64,000 bases of DNA. It comes from Agrocybe praecox (lineage: Eukaryota; Basidiomycota; Agaricomycetes; Agaricales; Agrocybaceae). A model generated the notes under the pieces. The model saw only the letters and a program-made list of their open reading frames with translations, was not told the DNA's origin and did no database searches. Position numbers and translations under genes: made by a program. How positions within the stretch are numbered: the stretch's first letter is position 1; each line of letters opens with the position of its first letter. The DNA lies in assembly GCA_964017145.1 (NCBI GenBank), contig OZ024850.1:535618-599617 (forward strand), given 5' to 3'. Shown here piece by piece: positions 49,822-61,488 of this stretch.

Positions 49822-52045
49822 ATGAACGAAACGATTCGGATCGTTTTCTTCAATCTGAGGCTTCGGCTGTATGTCCTCAGGATCGTTATTCTATCTGCTT
49901 TAGTGGCCACTATAAGCAACATTTCTATCCATTACACGTACCTCGGTACCTTTCTAGATGGATGGACCGCACTATTTGCTTTCATCACGGTCCACCATAT
50001 ACTCGTGTAAGCACGAAATCCGATAGTATCTGAGATAATTCTCAGACTTGCGCAAACTCAGTACTCGTCCATTGAAGTTCTTTCCAACAGTATTTGATCT
50101 GCCACTTGCCATTGGAGAAGCCATAGGTAAGCGATATCTCGCCATTGGTATTGAATCTTGCACTCATTCCTATCTTAGGTATAGGTTTATACACTAAACA
50201 TAGCGATATACTCTTTATCCACCCATGGGCTCCCGAAGTCATCGTCTATTATACTGTTGCTACCTACACACTACTCGTGTTTCTTTCTCTTCTCACTATC
50301 TTCAGACTTGCCAGTGTTGTTCAGTCATATGGAAAGATCTTACTCAGCTCATTGGACATGTTTGGGGGATTGTCGCCGCATACGGAAGATCAACCCACTA
50401 TCTCCACCCTTTTTGTAGGACGTACCTTTTGGAAAGAGCATTTCAAGTAGGCTCTCTTACTCCTGCTAATATATGTTGATACTGAGATTTTGTTTGACAG
50501 GGGCGAAGCAAGAATTGTGAGGATTCTGCGGGGACTCTTGGGGCTTGGGATTATAGTGATACTATTCCTCTACGCCATGCTCCATCTAGTATATGACCCT
50601 ATTCGAGAGACGTCCTTGACTCCTCTTCAGGAGTATCGCAGCACTATCCTGCCGATAGACTACGATATAGATGATATCCTTTGGAACATTGTGATAGGAC
50701 CTGTAAGTCTACTACAAACTTTTTAAACTTTAATGATGCCCCGCTCATCAGAAACCTCACCTAGATACACGTCCGGGATAAAGTCATACAGCAAGATATA
50801 ATTGATTCAATAATGGTTCGTCCGCTGGATACACCAGGTTTGCTGGCCTGTTCCTATTTTTCATTTAAATTACAATGACGCTTACGCCAATATATCTAGT
50901 CCAAGCACAAGCACCAGATACCGCGTTTATATGCCACAGATTCTGTCCTACACCGTTAGAAAAGCCCTACGGCTTTTTAATTACCTATCAATGCAACGAC
51001 ACCGGTCCAAATAACCACCCTCTACAGGGTGTTTTGATTACCGTCAACCATACGGCACTCCCTACGCGTAATCACCACGTAGTCCAGGCCTTGAATGTGG
51101 TGATCGGATTATTTAACCAGGACACCATCGGTATTGACACTCTCATGGCAAAAAGCACTTCATTAAACGTCGTTCCCGGAGCTAATCTCATCGCCGCTAT
51201 AAGCACTAACGTTCGAGAAATATTTGTTCAACCTGGTGTGGCTGCTTTCGGGTTGTATCAGGTTTGTCTTTTCTATTCTACTACTTCCCACTTCAAATCA
51301 AATGCGACCATTATCGTAGGTAACAATGTCCATGTGGATTGCGAGTATAACAAGCATCTATCCTGATCCCTCTCTTGACATCACCCGCGACCCTGCGGTT
51401 TCTACTTTACGACTTTACATCCAAGATCCAGACCCCACCGAATTGAGAATTTCGTCCGACCAGAGGGAGAACTCTGTTTTGGCCGGATTTTCTGCTCTCG
51501 GTGGTTTGTGGACCTCACTGTGTGGCCTGTTTGCACTCATGTTCGGGGGATCCTTGCTAAACTATCTATATGGTGAGAATTTCATGTCATTTCGAACAAA
51601 CGTATATTTGTTTGTCGTGACCCAGGCTTGATACTTATGTTCAATCTTAGGCTCGAAAAATATTTCCGTTCTCGGTGCGGCTCACTCGTTCAACCACACG
51701 AGGTTAAGGGAAGCGTTCCAGAGAGACTATCCGGATATCGGCAACTTAGAGGATGACCACGGGATTCTTGCTCTTCTTAGCGACCACATTATCGACCTCA
51801 ATTTTTTGAAGAACCGGTCATCATCATCGACGGACCCGGACGTGGAGAAAGGTCACACTGGCACAGATTCGTTCAATCCTGAGGTCAAGACTCGAAAGAG
51901 GCGGAGTGACACCACCGAGCACTCAGAATCAGACACGGTAGAGAAGGATTCTCTCCTTGTGGACTCGCAATTTGCGCCTACTAGTACTCATGATGAGTCA
52001 AACACGGCGATTCTCAGGCCACTTCGGAGACAGCCTTCAGTTTGA
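49822..52045 (+). CDS. Array copy D: six-TM family protein, type-2 tail
   Basis: Complete by inspection, with exons 1-3 very close to copy C. The extracellular domain is the most divergent of the five: after the fifth segment it reads QQDIIDSIMVRPLD, then APDTAFICHRFCPTPLEKP with extra cysteines, LITYQCNDTGPNNHPLQGVL and sequon NHT. From there the conserved core resumes (VVQALNVVIGLFNQ, AISTNVREIFVQPGVAAFGL). The sixth segment and type-2 tail follow (ISVLGAAHSFNHTRLREAF, DPDVEKGHTGTDSFNPEVKT, RKRR, DSLLVDSQFA, LRPLRRQPSV). Splicing into the exon beginning VTMSMWIASITSIYPD keeps frame although the acceptor region differs from the other copies. The ectodomain divergence set against conserved flanks suggests diversification of the exposed surface. 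Confidence 0.82.
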
Positions 52046-52518
52046 TCTTTTGTATACCCTTCTTTGGTCCGTCGAATTTCCAACGATTTTCTTTCTCTTT
52101 TGTACTTCTCTTTTGTCTTAATGAATGAAATATATACTTGGGTCAAAGAAGAGAAAACGAGCAAACCCGAACGCGAACGAATGGGGAAAGCAGAAGAAAA
52201 TAACCCACCCGCCGGTAGCGCTCTACTTTTCTCGATTTCATCTCGTCCTTCTTTTCGTTCCCTCTGTTTCTTATGATGATGATGTTCTGCGACTTACGAG
52301 TCAGCCTACCGCAAGCCAGAGAGAAATAGTCAGCCCACAAACAAAAATTGCGGGGAGGAAAGATAAACCCGACTCGAGAGGGCAGAGTGCCATGGTATCT
52401 GCACCGGGACACTAGTGAGTGGTGCCGGTGAGCTCGAGTACTAGGCGTAGGTCGGCACAGCGGCAAAGTGGATGGAACACATCAGGCGAGTCGAGTGCAC
52501 TTAGTTCTCGTATTGGTA
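52046..52518. other. Array spacer D-E, 3' flank of copy D
   Basis: Shares its sequence with the 3' flanks of copies B and C (gagaaaacgagcaaacccga and ggtgccggtgagctcgagta) up to the TA at 52517-52518, where a transposable element interrupts it. Confidence 0.6.
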
Positions 52519-53225
52519 CTATCACGTGTAACGGTGTGCAAAAGTTTCGGGAGTTGCAAAATCGGGTCTACAGACATTACACCAGCCACCCTTGACGTGA
52601 AAATTTACATCTAAATAGTTTAGAAGGTAGTCTATATGTATATGTAATTTTTTAAAATTAAAATGTACTTCAATTTCATACAATACGGCCAGAAAGATTG
52701 CAAATCTCATTTATTTTTGATAAAAAGCGAATATCAAGGGTAGTATTGCTCTATGTACCCTGAAAGTTCAGAAGAATATTTAAAATGCGTACAAAAGCCT
52801 ACATGCCAAATTTTACGCTTTAAAATACAGCGGATGAAAAGATATAAGCCTAACAGTTTTCAAGGTGACAATTTGCCATCACGCATGTCCCATTCTAAAC
52901 TCCGCCTCAAATACGCAGCGACATCAACATATTTTATGCTCCGCTTGAAATGTGGGCAACTGTCAAAATCTTTTTGCCGTGCAACGGCATGGTGACGGAC
53001 CGTGACAGATTTTGCAACTCCTGGAATGCAGAAATATGTCAGACGCGGAATTTGTCCGAGGCCACTCATTCGTACTTTATGACAATTAAAAGAAGGTATT
53101 CATGTAGATGACATGCTGGTTCATGTCTGTGCAAAAAATCATAGTCCGCTCTCAACTACAACCCCCGTAAATTAAAGATTTCCAAAAATTTGCAGAATTT
53201 TTTTGCAACTCCTACAACGTGATAG
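52519..53225. mobile_element. 707-bp non-autonomous TIR element with TA target duplication
   Basis: Left end ctatcacgtgtaac; the right end, read on the other strand, is ctatcacgttgtag. Both ends are followed inward by a run containing gagttgcaaaa. It is flanked by TA on both sides. The paralogous spacers at about 41985 and 47580 show the uninterrupted site (tagtctatttagg). No transposase frame. TA duplication suggests a Tc1/mariner or pogo-type source. Confidence 0.85.
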
Positions 53226-53524
53226 TAGTCTATTTAGGACTGTGAGGGTGGTTGGGAGATGGCGCGGAGGTTACGTACAAAGTGGCGACCGACGAGGGCT
53301 GGAGATCTGGTAGGACAGGCGTGCTAGGCTCGTGACCCGGGCCAGCCGCAGAATGAGATATCGCGAAGCGATGGAGAATCTTGATTCTCCGGCTGGTGCA
53401 ACTGAGTTTAAAATGGGGGTCTAACGCTTATGATCGCCATCTATGGTGCGCCGTTTGCACCATAAATAGCTGCCCCCCCGATAACTCCGCTCCCCCCCCC
53501 CCGATAACTCACCAATGTTTGTTT

Positions 53525-54012
53525 GACCTCTCCCGCGTACCGTAGTCCCTATATAACGATTGTAAATCCTGTAGAATAGTAAATAATGAGTTTTGGAGCA
53601 AAAATCCGCATCAGAATCGCCCTATTGGGCGAGCTATTTTAAGAATAAACAAATATGATGAGTAGAGACCACCATTACTTTTCCTGACCTATCCCGTGTA
53701 CTGTAGTCCATATATAACGATTGTAAAATCTGTAGAATAGTAAATAATAAGTTTTAGAGCAAAAATCGGGATCAGAATCCCCCAATTCGGTGAGCTATTT
53801 CAGGAATAGACAAATGTCAACGACTAGAGACCACCATTACTTTTTCTGACCTCTCCCGTGTATTGTAGGCCCAATATGAGTATTGTAAAACCTATAGAAT
53901 AGTAAATAATGAGTTTTAGAACAAAAATCAGCATCGAAATAGTCCTCCTCAGTGAATTATTTTAAGAACAGTCTGATGACATTTCCCGGGATGGTCTCCT
54001 CGCTATAAACTG
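53525..54012. repeat. Left arm: three ~161-bp tandem subterminal repeats
   Basis: Each unit starts gacctctcccg or gacctatcccg (53525, 53686, 53848; periods 161 and 162). Each contains attgtaaa..tagaatagtaaataat and a gagctatttt-type end, and the first two close with agagaccaccattactttt. Diverged between units but mirrored in the right arm. Confidence 0.8.
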
Positions 54013-55296
54013 TCTAAATGAACTCTTTTCGGTGTTATTTATCTATAATCAGGTCCTATCTACATCCCAGGGGAACAAAAAATACTTGTCCGTCCTTTTA
54101 CATGTTTTTGTGAGCAAAAACACTCTATTTCATGTCGTTTTTAACTGATATTTGGATTCTATATGCCCCTACTCTCTTTTTACACACATTATACTCCTAG
54201 TTGTACCTCAATAGTGTAGTATAACATATATAAGATATTATGTGACCCCAAAGCCGAGTAGGTAACCTGATAACTGTCACATATCTGCAATGTACACTTA
54301 TTTCTCAATGTCGTAGACATAACCCTAATTTTTAAACTTGTGGTTTATTTATAAACCGTAACTAAGAGAATATATCGCCATGCTTCAAACACGAGAAAAT
54401 TCTAGGTAGATCTGTATTTATTTAACCATACTGCATGTCTCCCCAATGCCGCATAGCTTGGTGATCTAAAAATAGCAGCACTGCGAAGCGGAGGGCCACT
54501 AATACTGATTTTACTTTCCCCATTGTAATATCATTTTTTATATTATCTTAACAGTAACTATTTCAACTTTGGTCGTATCTATGCTTGAAACAGGTACAAA
54601 AAATCCCAAGTTTTCATATAAAGCACACAACACTAGCCTTCAGCATTTATTCGAGTGTGGTCTAAGGAAAACCCAAACTATACTGTCAAGTATGTTACAG
54701 AGGCGCTTTACAGTGTTTATTACTCCATATTCTTTAAGTTGTATTCCTCTGAAGGCTCTCTGCACGACCTGACACAAAATAACGAGTTCTTCTTTTAGTC
54801 CTTCGAGGGCTGTTGATATTATTCCCACGCTTCGCTTGGCATCTGCAATCTGCGTATGAACAAAAACCTCGCAGGTTTATCGTAGTAAAGGGCTTTTGAA
54901 ACAATGAAAGGTATATTTGGACATTTAAGCATCAAGGACTACTGTAGAGATATGTCCCAGTGCGACGCGCATTGATCTAACTTCGAGTGATTCTAGATGG
55001 CCATGTAGATACTACACACTCACCGGCTGAAAAACCGACATGAAAATAGCATAGAAACCTTTTTATAATGTAGGCATATATATATTGCATTAAATTACAC
55101 GCTTTACGCTTTCTTGAATGCAGTGAAACCTCTTCAATTGAGATAATATACTAAAACAAGAGTCACTGTCTATGAATGATGCATAAATTTGAGAATATTT
55201 CACATAAAAATAGTCATTAAATACCTTTTTTACATTCAAAGAATTAGTAAGGGCTTAACTGTACCGCAATATAGGCAAAGAAGCTTTTTTTTTTTG

Positions 55297-55860
55297 CAGT
55301 TTACAGCGAAGAAACCGTCCCGGCCAATGAGATCAGACTGTTCTTAAAATAACTCGCCGAGCAGGGCAATTTCGATGCTGATTTTTGTTCTAAAACTCAT
55401 TATTTACTATTCTATAGGTTTTACAATACTCATATTGGGCCTACAATACACGGGAGAGGTCAGAAAAAGTAATGGTGGTCTCTAGTCGTTGACATTTGTC
55501 TATTCCTGAAATAGCTCACCGAATTGGGGGATTCTGATCCCGATTTTTGCTCTAAAACTTATTATTTACTATTCTACAGATTTTACAATCGTTATATATG
55601 GACTACAGTACACGGGATATGTCAGGAAAAGTAATGGTGGTCTCTACTCATCATATTTGTTTATTCTTAAAATAGCTCGCCCAATAGGGCGATTCTGATG
55701 CGGATTTTTGCTCCAAAACTCATTATTTACTATTCTACAGGATTTACAATCGTTATATAGGGACTACGGTACGCGGGAGAGGTCAAACAAACATTGGTGA
55801 GTTATCGGGGGGGGGGGAGCGGAGTTATCGGGGGGGCAGCTATTTATGGTGCAAACGGCG
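55297..55860. repeat. Right arm: inverted copy of the three tandem subrepeats
   Basis: Reverse complement of the left arm unit for unit. Each of the three units is closer to its mirror partner than to its neighbours, as expected of a palindromic transposon end kept alike by hairpin-mediated copying. Confidence 0.8.
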
Positions 55861-55872
55861 CATCATAGCCAT

Positions 55873-56324
55873 CAGCTCATGTAAGCGTCCCCGTTTGGAT
55901 AATTCATTTTTGAGGAGACCCAAAAATAAATTGACATGGCGGCGAGCTTGCGGCGAGCGACTTAGGCAACACAAAGAAATTTTCAACGGGTCGTTTTGAC
56001 AATGTTACATCGACCCCGGCAAATGCTGCACCATTAATGGGCTACAGTCATGTTCTAAAATCACTTGAAAACCACCTTTTCCGCCTAGGATCAATGCATC
56101 TCCAAGCACCAAGGTCAAATCGAGAGCTTTTCGTTGAAATAAGGCCCCGAATTTGATCATAAGTAAGTGGGGACTGTCAGCAATGGTAAATACGACATGG
56201 GAGTACAAAAACAAGAGTGGTTTTCGACGCCATTAACAATGAACAACGCTATTTTGGCAGGCGCAAGTTATATTTAGGTATCCCGGAAAGTGAATTATCC
56301 AAACGGGGACGCCTACATGAGCTG
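55873..56324. mobile_element. 452-bp TIR element nested in the right arm
   Basis: 34-bp terminal inverted repeats starting cagctcatgtargcgtcccc and ending aattca, with one mismatch. It interrupts the outer arm, whose left counterpart reads cgccatctatggtgcgcc without a break. An internal minus frame (56005-56214) shows no known domain. Confidence 0.82.
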
Positions 56325-56430
56325 ATGGCGATCATAAGCGTTAGACCCCATTTTTAAACTCAGCTGGACAGGTCTACAGGCGTGCCTGGAATTGAGAATT
56401 AGAAAAGGTCGCTTTTAGGTCGTCGCCGAG

Positions 56431-56438
56431 TGACGTCA
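56431..56438. promoter_or_regulatory. CRE-like palindrome TGACGTCA (unit D)
   Basis: Conserved block resuming directly after the 3-kb insertion. Confidence 0.45.
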
Positions 56439-56638
56439 TCCTTCTTTCTTCTCGAGCACCGCTTCAAACGAGCGCGAGCGCGAGTCGATTGATCGAGTTC
56501 GAGGCCTCCCTCTCCCTCTCCCCTCCTCCCCTTCTTGTGCCCTACGCAAACCAGCTGAGGAACAAACAATCCAGCACCTGCAAAAGCTGTCGGTTTGTTT
56601 CCGAAGACAAACCGATGTTTGCAAAAACTGACATTTTA

Positions 56639-57027
56639 GACAAACTCCGTTTTATCCGGTTTCTCCGCTCTCGGTGGTCTGTGGACCTCTCTCTTCGGCT
56701 TATTCTTGGAGAATCCTTGCTCTACTATTTATATGGTCGGCTTTTCAATCGTTTTGAATACATTTTCATGGGCTACTATATACTCACTGTTGATTCTATA
56801 TAGGTTTGAAGGATCTTTCTATTTTTGGTGCGGCTCATACATTCAACCGCGATGATACATGGAAAGCATTCTTGAGAGAATACCCGGGTATTGCAGACGA
56901 GCAGGACAATCATGAGATTCTCGCATTTATTCGAGACCGCATCATCATTCTTGACTTTTTGCACAATACACCAACCCGATCCGATGTGGAGAAAGAGCCT
57001 CAGAAGGGTCGCGTTGTTGAGGCCTGA
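56639..57027 (+). pseudogene. 5'-truncated relic of the six-TM family with an intact type-1 last exon
   Basis: Begins at the sixth membrane segment (NSVLSGFSALGGLWTSLFGL), which is frameshifted by a small deletion. After the type-1 intron ending tctatatag, the last exon is open: LSIFGAAHTFNRDDTWKAFL, ADEQDNHEILAFIRD, and ending KEPQKGRVVEA. Its intron contains ttgaatacattttcatg, the exact sequence seen after the breakpoint in copy A's last intron. No upstream exons. Confidence 0.8.
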
Positions 57028-57817
57028 GGCCTTGTCAAGCTTGAAGCTTGAGCACTGATAGGCTTGCCGTTTCTTTTTGCAATTACTTCCTTGTGCGGCT
57101 CATGTTAGTCCCTCTATTTCTTGGAAGGACGTGTAATCTATATATTTATGTTAGCCTACAACCGGTTATCTAATATCTCTGACTTCGTATCTATTTGGAG
57201 ATGAGTCCTTCCGGAGCTTATCTGACTCTGCATTCACACAAGTAGTAGTAGTACTCGATTATACAAGTTGTAAGCTTTGGTACATAATGAAACATTCTAA
57301 GTTCTCTTTGAATGATGCACGGTGAGTGCGAAGAGTTATATTCATCATGAAATGCTCTGTGCGAGTACCTGGGTCTCGTTATCAACACAGCAAGCTGCCT
57401 GTGTAAGTAGAACAATTTATCACAATCCCAATCAGGTAGTAGCTTCCTGAGGACCCTCTGAATCTTGTCAGCTTGATCCTCAGGTATGAGACCCTCATTA
57501 GTCTGGAGTAATTTGATCTTTCCAGAATCTCCGGTGATCATCCAGTCCCAACTTTACTTGAATTCCCTTTTTATAATTTTTTTACAAGTCCACTTTGTGG
57601 CGCGGCGGATGCCGTAGTCGCTTACCTTTTTGGCGTTGATTTCGCACGATAGCTGACTTGGCTCTGGCGCTGCGTTCTGCCAGCAATTGACCATGTACTG
57701 TACATATTTTGGGCCTGCACCTCTGAAACACAGGTATGAAGACACATATACCTGTATCTGTGGGAAATAAGAATAGTTCACATGCATAGCAGTGAGTACT
57801 ACTTTTACTTTATGAAA
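57028..57817. other. Array spacer D-E, middle part
   Basis: Matches the spacers before B and D, including the recurrent minus-strand frame split over 57218-57541 and 57554-57787, up to the insertion at 57818. Confidence 0.55.
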
Positions 57818-58596
57818 CTGTTATGTGCGCGGGGAAAAGTTGCGCGCGTTTTTTGGTTGGCGCGCAATTTATTTTCTTCCGCGCACCTTTATTTTTGGCA
57901 CAAGTGAGCAGCGCGCAAATTTCTTTCACCCGAGCGCGCAATTTTGACCCCCCATGCACCTCTCTGGGAGTTAATATGTGCATTGCACGATACCCAAACT
58001 TGGTCAAAAATCATGCGGAGTTTGTATGCGCATTATACAACAGCCAGACATTGGCGAAGACCCAACCAGTATACCAAAGGTACTGACTCCATATAGTGAA
58101 ACAAAACAATGGTATTCCTTAACAAATGTGCTATTTACATATTTGAGAAGCCCTAATTACAGTAGTTAGACCATTACATAGTTATATGGATGGCTAACAT
58201 GATTAATGGTCACTGATGGACACAACTATTGACTAGACTCACAATTACAAATAATGTAAGTGGCCGAAAGCACAACGAAAGTAACGAATACAGAAGAATG
58301 ACCAAAAAAGGGACAAAGTAGAGGCATATTGCCAAATATATCAACCTATTGCAAGTGGAAAGCCGTAAGTATTATCGTCCATATCGAGTTGTTGTGTACC
58401 TGTTGGGTACCGCTGAGTCAAACTCGGGTGAGACGAGCCGGTTAACGCCCAAGGGCTAAACGAGGGTGCAATTGCGCGCTCGGGTGAAAGAAATTTGCGC
58501 GCCGCTCACTTGTGCTAAAAATAAAAGTGCGCGGAAAAAAGTAAATTGCGCGCCAACCAAAAAACGCGCGCAACTTTTTCCCCGCGCACATAACAG
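57818..58596. mobile_element. GCGC-rich inverted-repeat element (779 bp)
   Basis: Starts ctgttatgtgcgcgggg and ends ccccgcgcacataacag. The inverted arms run about 135 bp and contain repeated gcgcgc, gcgcgcaattta and agtgagc motifs. The interior (about 57956-58462) is AT-richer without a gene. A further related inverted pair (gcgcggaaaaggtaaaaat, ggaatttttaccc) lies at 58640-58695, so the element or a neighbour may extend to about 58707. About 200 bp of spacer present in other units is absent here. Confidence 0.75.
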
Positions 58597-58707
58597 AAAA
58601 TATTTTGACTTAGATAATATAAGGCTTCGAAATGGCCTAAAGTTGCGCGGAAAAGGTAAAAATCCCAATGAGCGTGCGCGGGAATTTTTACCCTAAATGA
58701 CCGCCAT

Positions 58708-59114
58708 AGATAAGTTCCCTGACGATCCCGCTAGATTTCTAATTTTTTTTTGTTCTCCCCATGTCAGGCAATAACTCATCACACGGTAATTCAGTGGCTA
58801 TTCACGTACCTTTCCAGAACTGCCTTACGATCAGGTACGTCCGGTCACCGCGCAACTTCTTGCTTTAAAATAACATATCATGTGCTTTTGTATCGTTGGA
58901 TAGCTAAAGCTGTATCCATTACCGCCATATGCGGTCCGCTTTTGTCTTCCTAGTATGTTTCTGCAGCTTCTGCGGTCTATTATTTGCTCCCGGCGACGTC
59001 GTTCGATGCAATGTGGCGGATTGTTTATCCGTATGCTGTGCGTCAATGCACACTCTCGGTGAGCGTCTATCAAGTTGGCGTCTATGATGAATGATCAGTA
59101 GATAAGGCTCACTC
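58708..59114. other. Upstream region of copy E
   Basis: Conserved upstream block of the repeat unit (gataagttccctgacgatcc, caggcaataactcatcacac), no separate gene. Confidence 0.6.
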
Positions 59115-59121
59115 TTATAAA
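59115..59121 (+). promoter_or_regulatory. TATA box, copy E
   Basis: TTATAAA 54 bp before the start codon at 59169. Confidence 0.6.
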
Positions 59122-59168
59122 CTGTCTTTCTTCCTTCATAGAACGCAAGCACCGACCACACGCCTCTC

Positions 59169-61488
59169 ATGAACGAAACGATCCGAGTCATTTTCTTCAA
59201 TCTGAGGCTTCGGCTGTATGTCCTCAGGATCATCATCCTAACTGCTTTAGTGACCACTGTAACCGGCATATCTATCCTTGGCTCGTACTACATCCCTCAG
59301 TCTGTTTCACCTGTATGGGCCCTACTATTTGCTTTCATCATGGTCCACCATATACTCGTGTAAGCACGAAGACAGATAGTACCTGAGATAATTCTCTGAC
59401 TTGCGCAAACCCAGTACTTGTCGCTTGACGTTTTTTCCAGCAGTACTTGATCTGCTACTTGCCATAGGAGAAGCCATAGGTAAGCGATATCTCGTTATTA
59501 ATATGAAATCTTGCACCCATTCCTATCTTAGGTATCGGTTTCTACACTAGAAATCCCAATATACTCTTTATCCACCCATGGGCTCCCGAACTCATCGTCT
59601 ATCATACTGTTGCTTTCTACACACTACTTGTGTGTCTTTCGCTTCTCAATATCTTCAGACTTGCCAGTATTGTTCAGTCATATAGAGAGATCCTACTCAA
59701 GTCATATGGAGAGATCCCACTCAAGTCATATGGAGAGATCCCACTCAAGTCATATGGAAAGATCCTACTCAAGTCATATGGAGAGATCCTACGCGAGCCA
59801 TCGGACATCTTCGGGAGATTGTGGCCTGATAATGAAGATCGTCCTACTGTTAGTACCCTTTTTGTAGGACGTACATTTTGGAAAGAGCATTTCCCGTAGG
59901 TTCTCTTACTGCTCTTAACGGACTCCAATACTTAGATTTCGTTTGACAGGGGCGAATCAAAAATTGTAAGGATTTTGAGGGGACTCTTGGGGCTTGGGAT
60001 GATAGTTCTACTATTTTCCTACGCCATGCTCCACCTAGTATATTACCCTATCAAGGAGACGTCCTTGACTCCTGTTCAGGAGTCTCGTGCCACTATCACT
60101 CCGGAGGACTACAAAATAGATCCTCCGATGTGGAACATCGTAATAGGGCCCGTGAGTACATAATATATACAGCTTCGAGGATGGCCTCGATCGTTGAAAA
60201 CCTCATCCAGAATATTCCTTGGGATGTATCTACACGGCAGGAAGCAATTGACTCAGTAACAATTACTCCATTGCAAGATCCCAGTTCGTTCTCATCTACT
60301 TAAAGTTTCGACTAGACTGACAAACCATATTTAGCGGTCTCGGGCACTATGCCTGACTGCGAATTAGTGCCTTATCCGCCAGTACAAGCTCGCCAAAAAT
60401 TACTGCCTCCTACTATCACCTATCAATGCCATGGACAGCAGTTTGTAGACGGGACATTTGACACAATGCCACAGGGTATTCTTATTACAGTCAACTATAC
60501 AACACTTCCTCCTCAGTTTTATACAATAATCCCGCTCCTGAATGTGGTGGTCGGATTATTTAACCAAACCAGTGTCGATTTCGACATTGTCCCAAAAAGC
60601 GCTTCTTTGAACCTCGTTCAAGGAGTCAACCTCATCGCCGCCATAAGCGCCAACATTCGGGAGGTGTTTGTTAACCCAGGTGTCGCCGCCTTTGGAATGT
60701 CTCAGGTTTGCACTTTTTTTTCCCTTCTGACCTGGAATTACATTTAAATTTGATCGTTATTCCAGACGACCAAGCCTATATGGATTGGCACTGTTTCAAG
60801 CATATACCCTGACCCCCTTCCAGGCATCACCCCCGACTCCGCGGTTTCTACTTTACGACTTTACATCGAAAAACCAGACTCCACCGAATTGAGAATTTTG
60901 ACCGACCAGAGGGACAACTCTGTTTTAGCTGGATTTTCCGCTCTCGGTGGTCTGTATACCTCTCTGTGTGGCCTGTTTGTACTCATGTTCGGAGGATCCA
61001 TGCTACACTATTTATATGGTGAGAGTTTCATATTATTTCGAACGAACATATATCCGTTTGTCATGACTCAGGCTTGATACTTATGTTCAACTTTAGGCTC
61101 GAAAACCATTTCCGTTATCGGTGCGGCTCACTCGTTCAGCCACACGAGGTTAAGGGAAGGGTTCCGGAAAAAATATCCGGGTATCGGCAAAGAGGAGAAC
61201 CCGGGGATTCTTGCTCTTCTTCACGACCACATTATCGACCTCAACATTTTTGACGACCCGTCATCATCCGTAACGGACCCGGACTTGGAGAAAGGTCACA
61301 CTGGCACAGATTCGTTCAATCCTGAGGCCAAGACTCGAAAGAGGCGGCGTGACGCCACCGAGCACTCAGAATCAGACACGGTAGAGCATTCTCTCCTTGT
61401 GGACCCACAATCTGTGCCTACTAGTACCTCTGAAGTGAACCTGTCAGACAAGATTCTCAGGCCACTTCGGAGACAGCCTTCGGTTTGA
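59169..61488 (+). CDS. Array copy E: six-TM family protein with expanded loop repeat, type-2 tail
   Basis: Exon 1 diverges from the other copies in its second half (TALVTTVTGISILGSYYIPQ). The cytosolic loop between segments four and five carries about five in-frame 8-residue repeats (KSYGEIPL type). This is followed by NEDRPTVSTLFVGRTFWKEH and segment five (GLGMIVLLFSYAMLHLVYYP). The extracellular domain resembles copy B (MPDCELVPYPPVQARQKLL, sequons NYT and NQT). The sixth segment reads GGLYTSLCGLFVLMFGGSML. The type-2 tail includes ISVIGAAHSFSHTRLREGF, DLEKGHTGTDSFNPEAKT, RKRR, EHSLLVDPQS and LRPLRRQPSV. No break in frame. B and E share their ectodomain type, while A and C share another. 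Confidence 0.82.
59677..59796 (+). repeat. 24-bp coding tandem repeat in copy E
   Basis: Units begin gtcatatggagagatcc at 59701, 59725, 59749 and 59773, with a variant first unit at 59677. In copies C and D the same place has one unit, so the loop lengthened by multiples of 8 residues. Confidence 0.88.

Larger units (their letters stand above)
53325..56375. mobile_element. About 3-kb non-autonomous element with ~610-bp inverted arms
   Basis: Flanked by direct copies of acaggcgtgc (53315-53324 and 56376-56385), while paralogous spacers have this site once (ggacaggygtgcctgg near 42095, 47675 and 62310). The inverted arms begin ctgagtttaaaa at 53402 and at 56363 (reverse strand). They run to about 54012 and back to about 55297, including mirrored poly-C/poly-G runs next to cgataactc. 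Each arm contains three ~161-bp tandem subrepeats. The 77 bp at the left edge are outside the inverted arm and may be separate. The interior (54013-55296) is AT-rich with no transposase. Confidence 0.8.
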
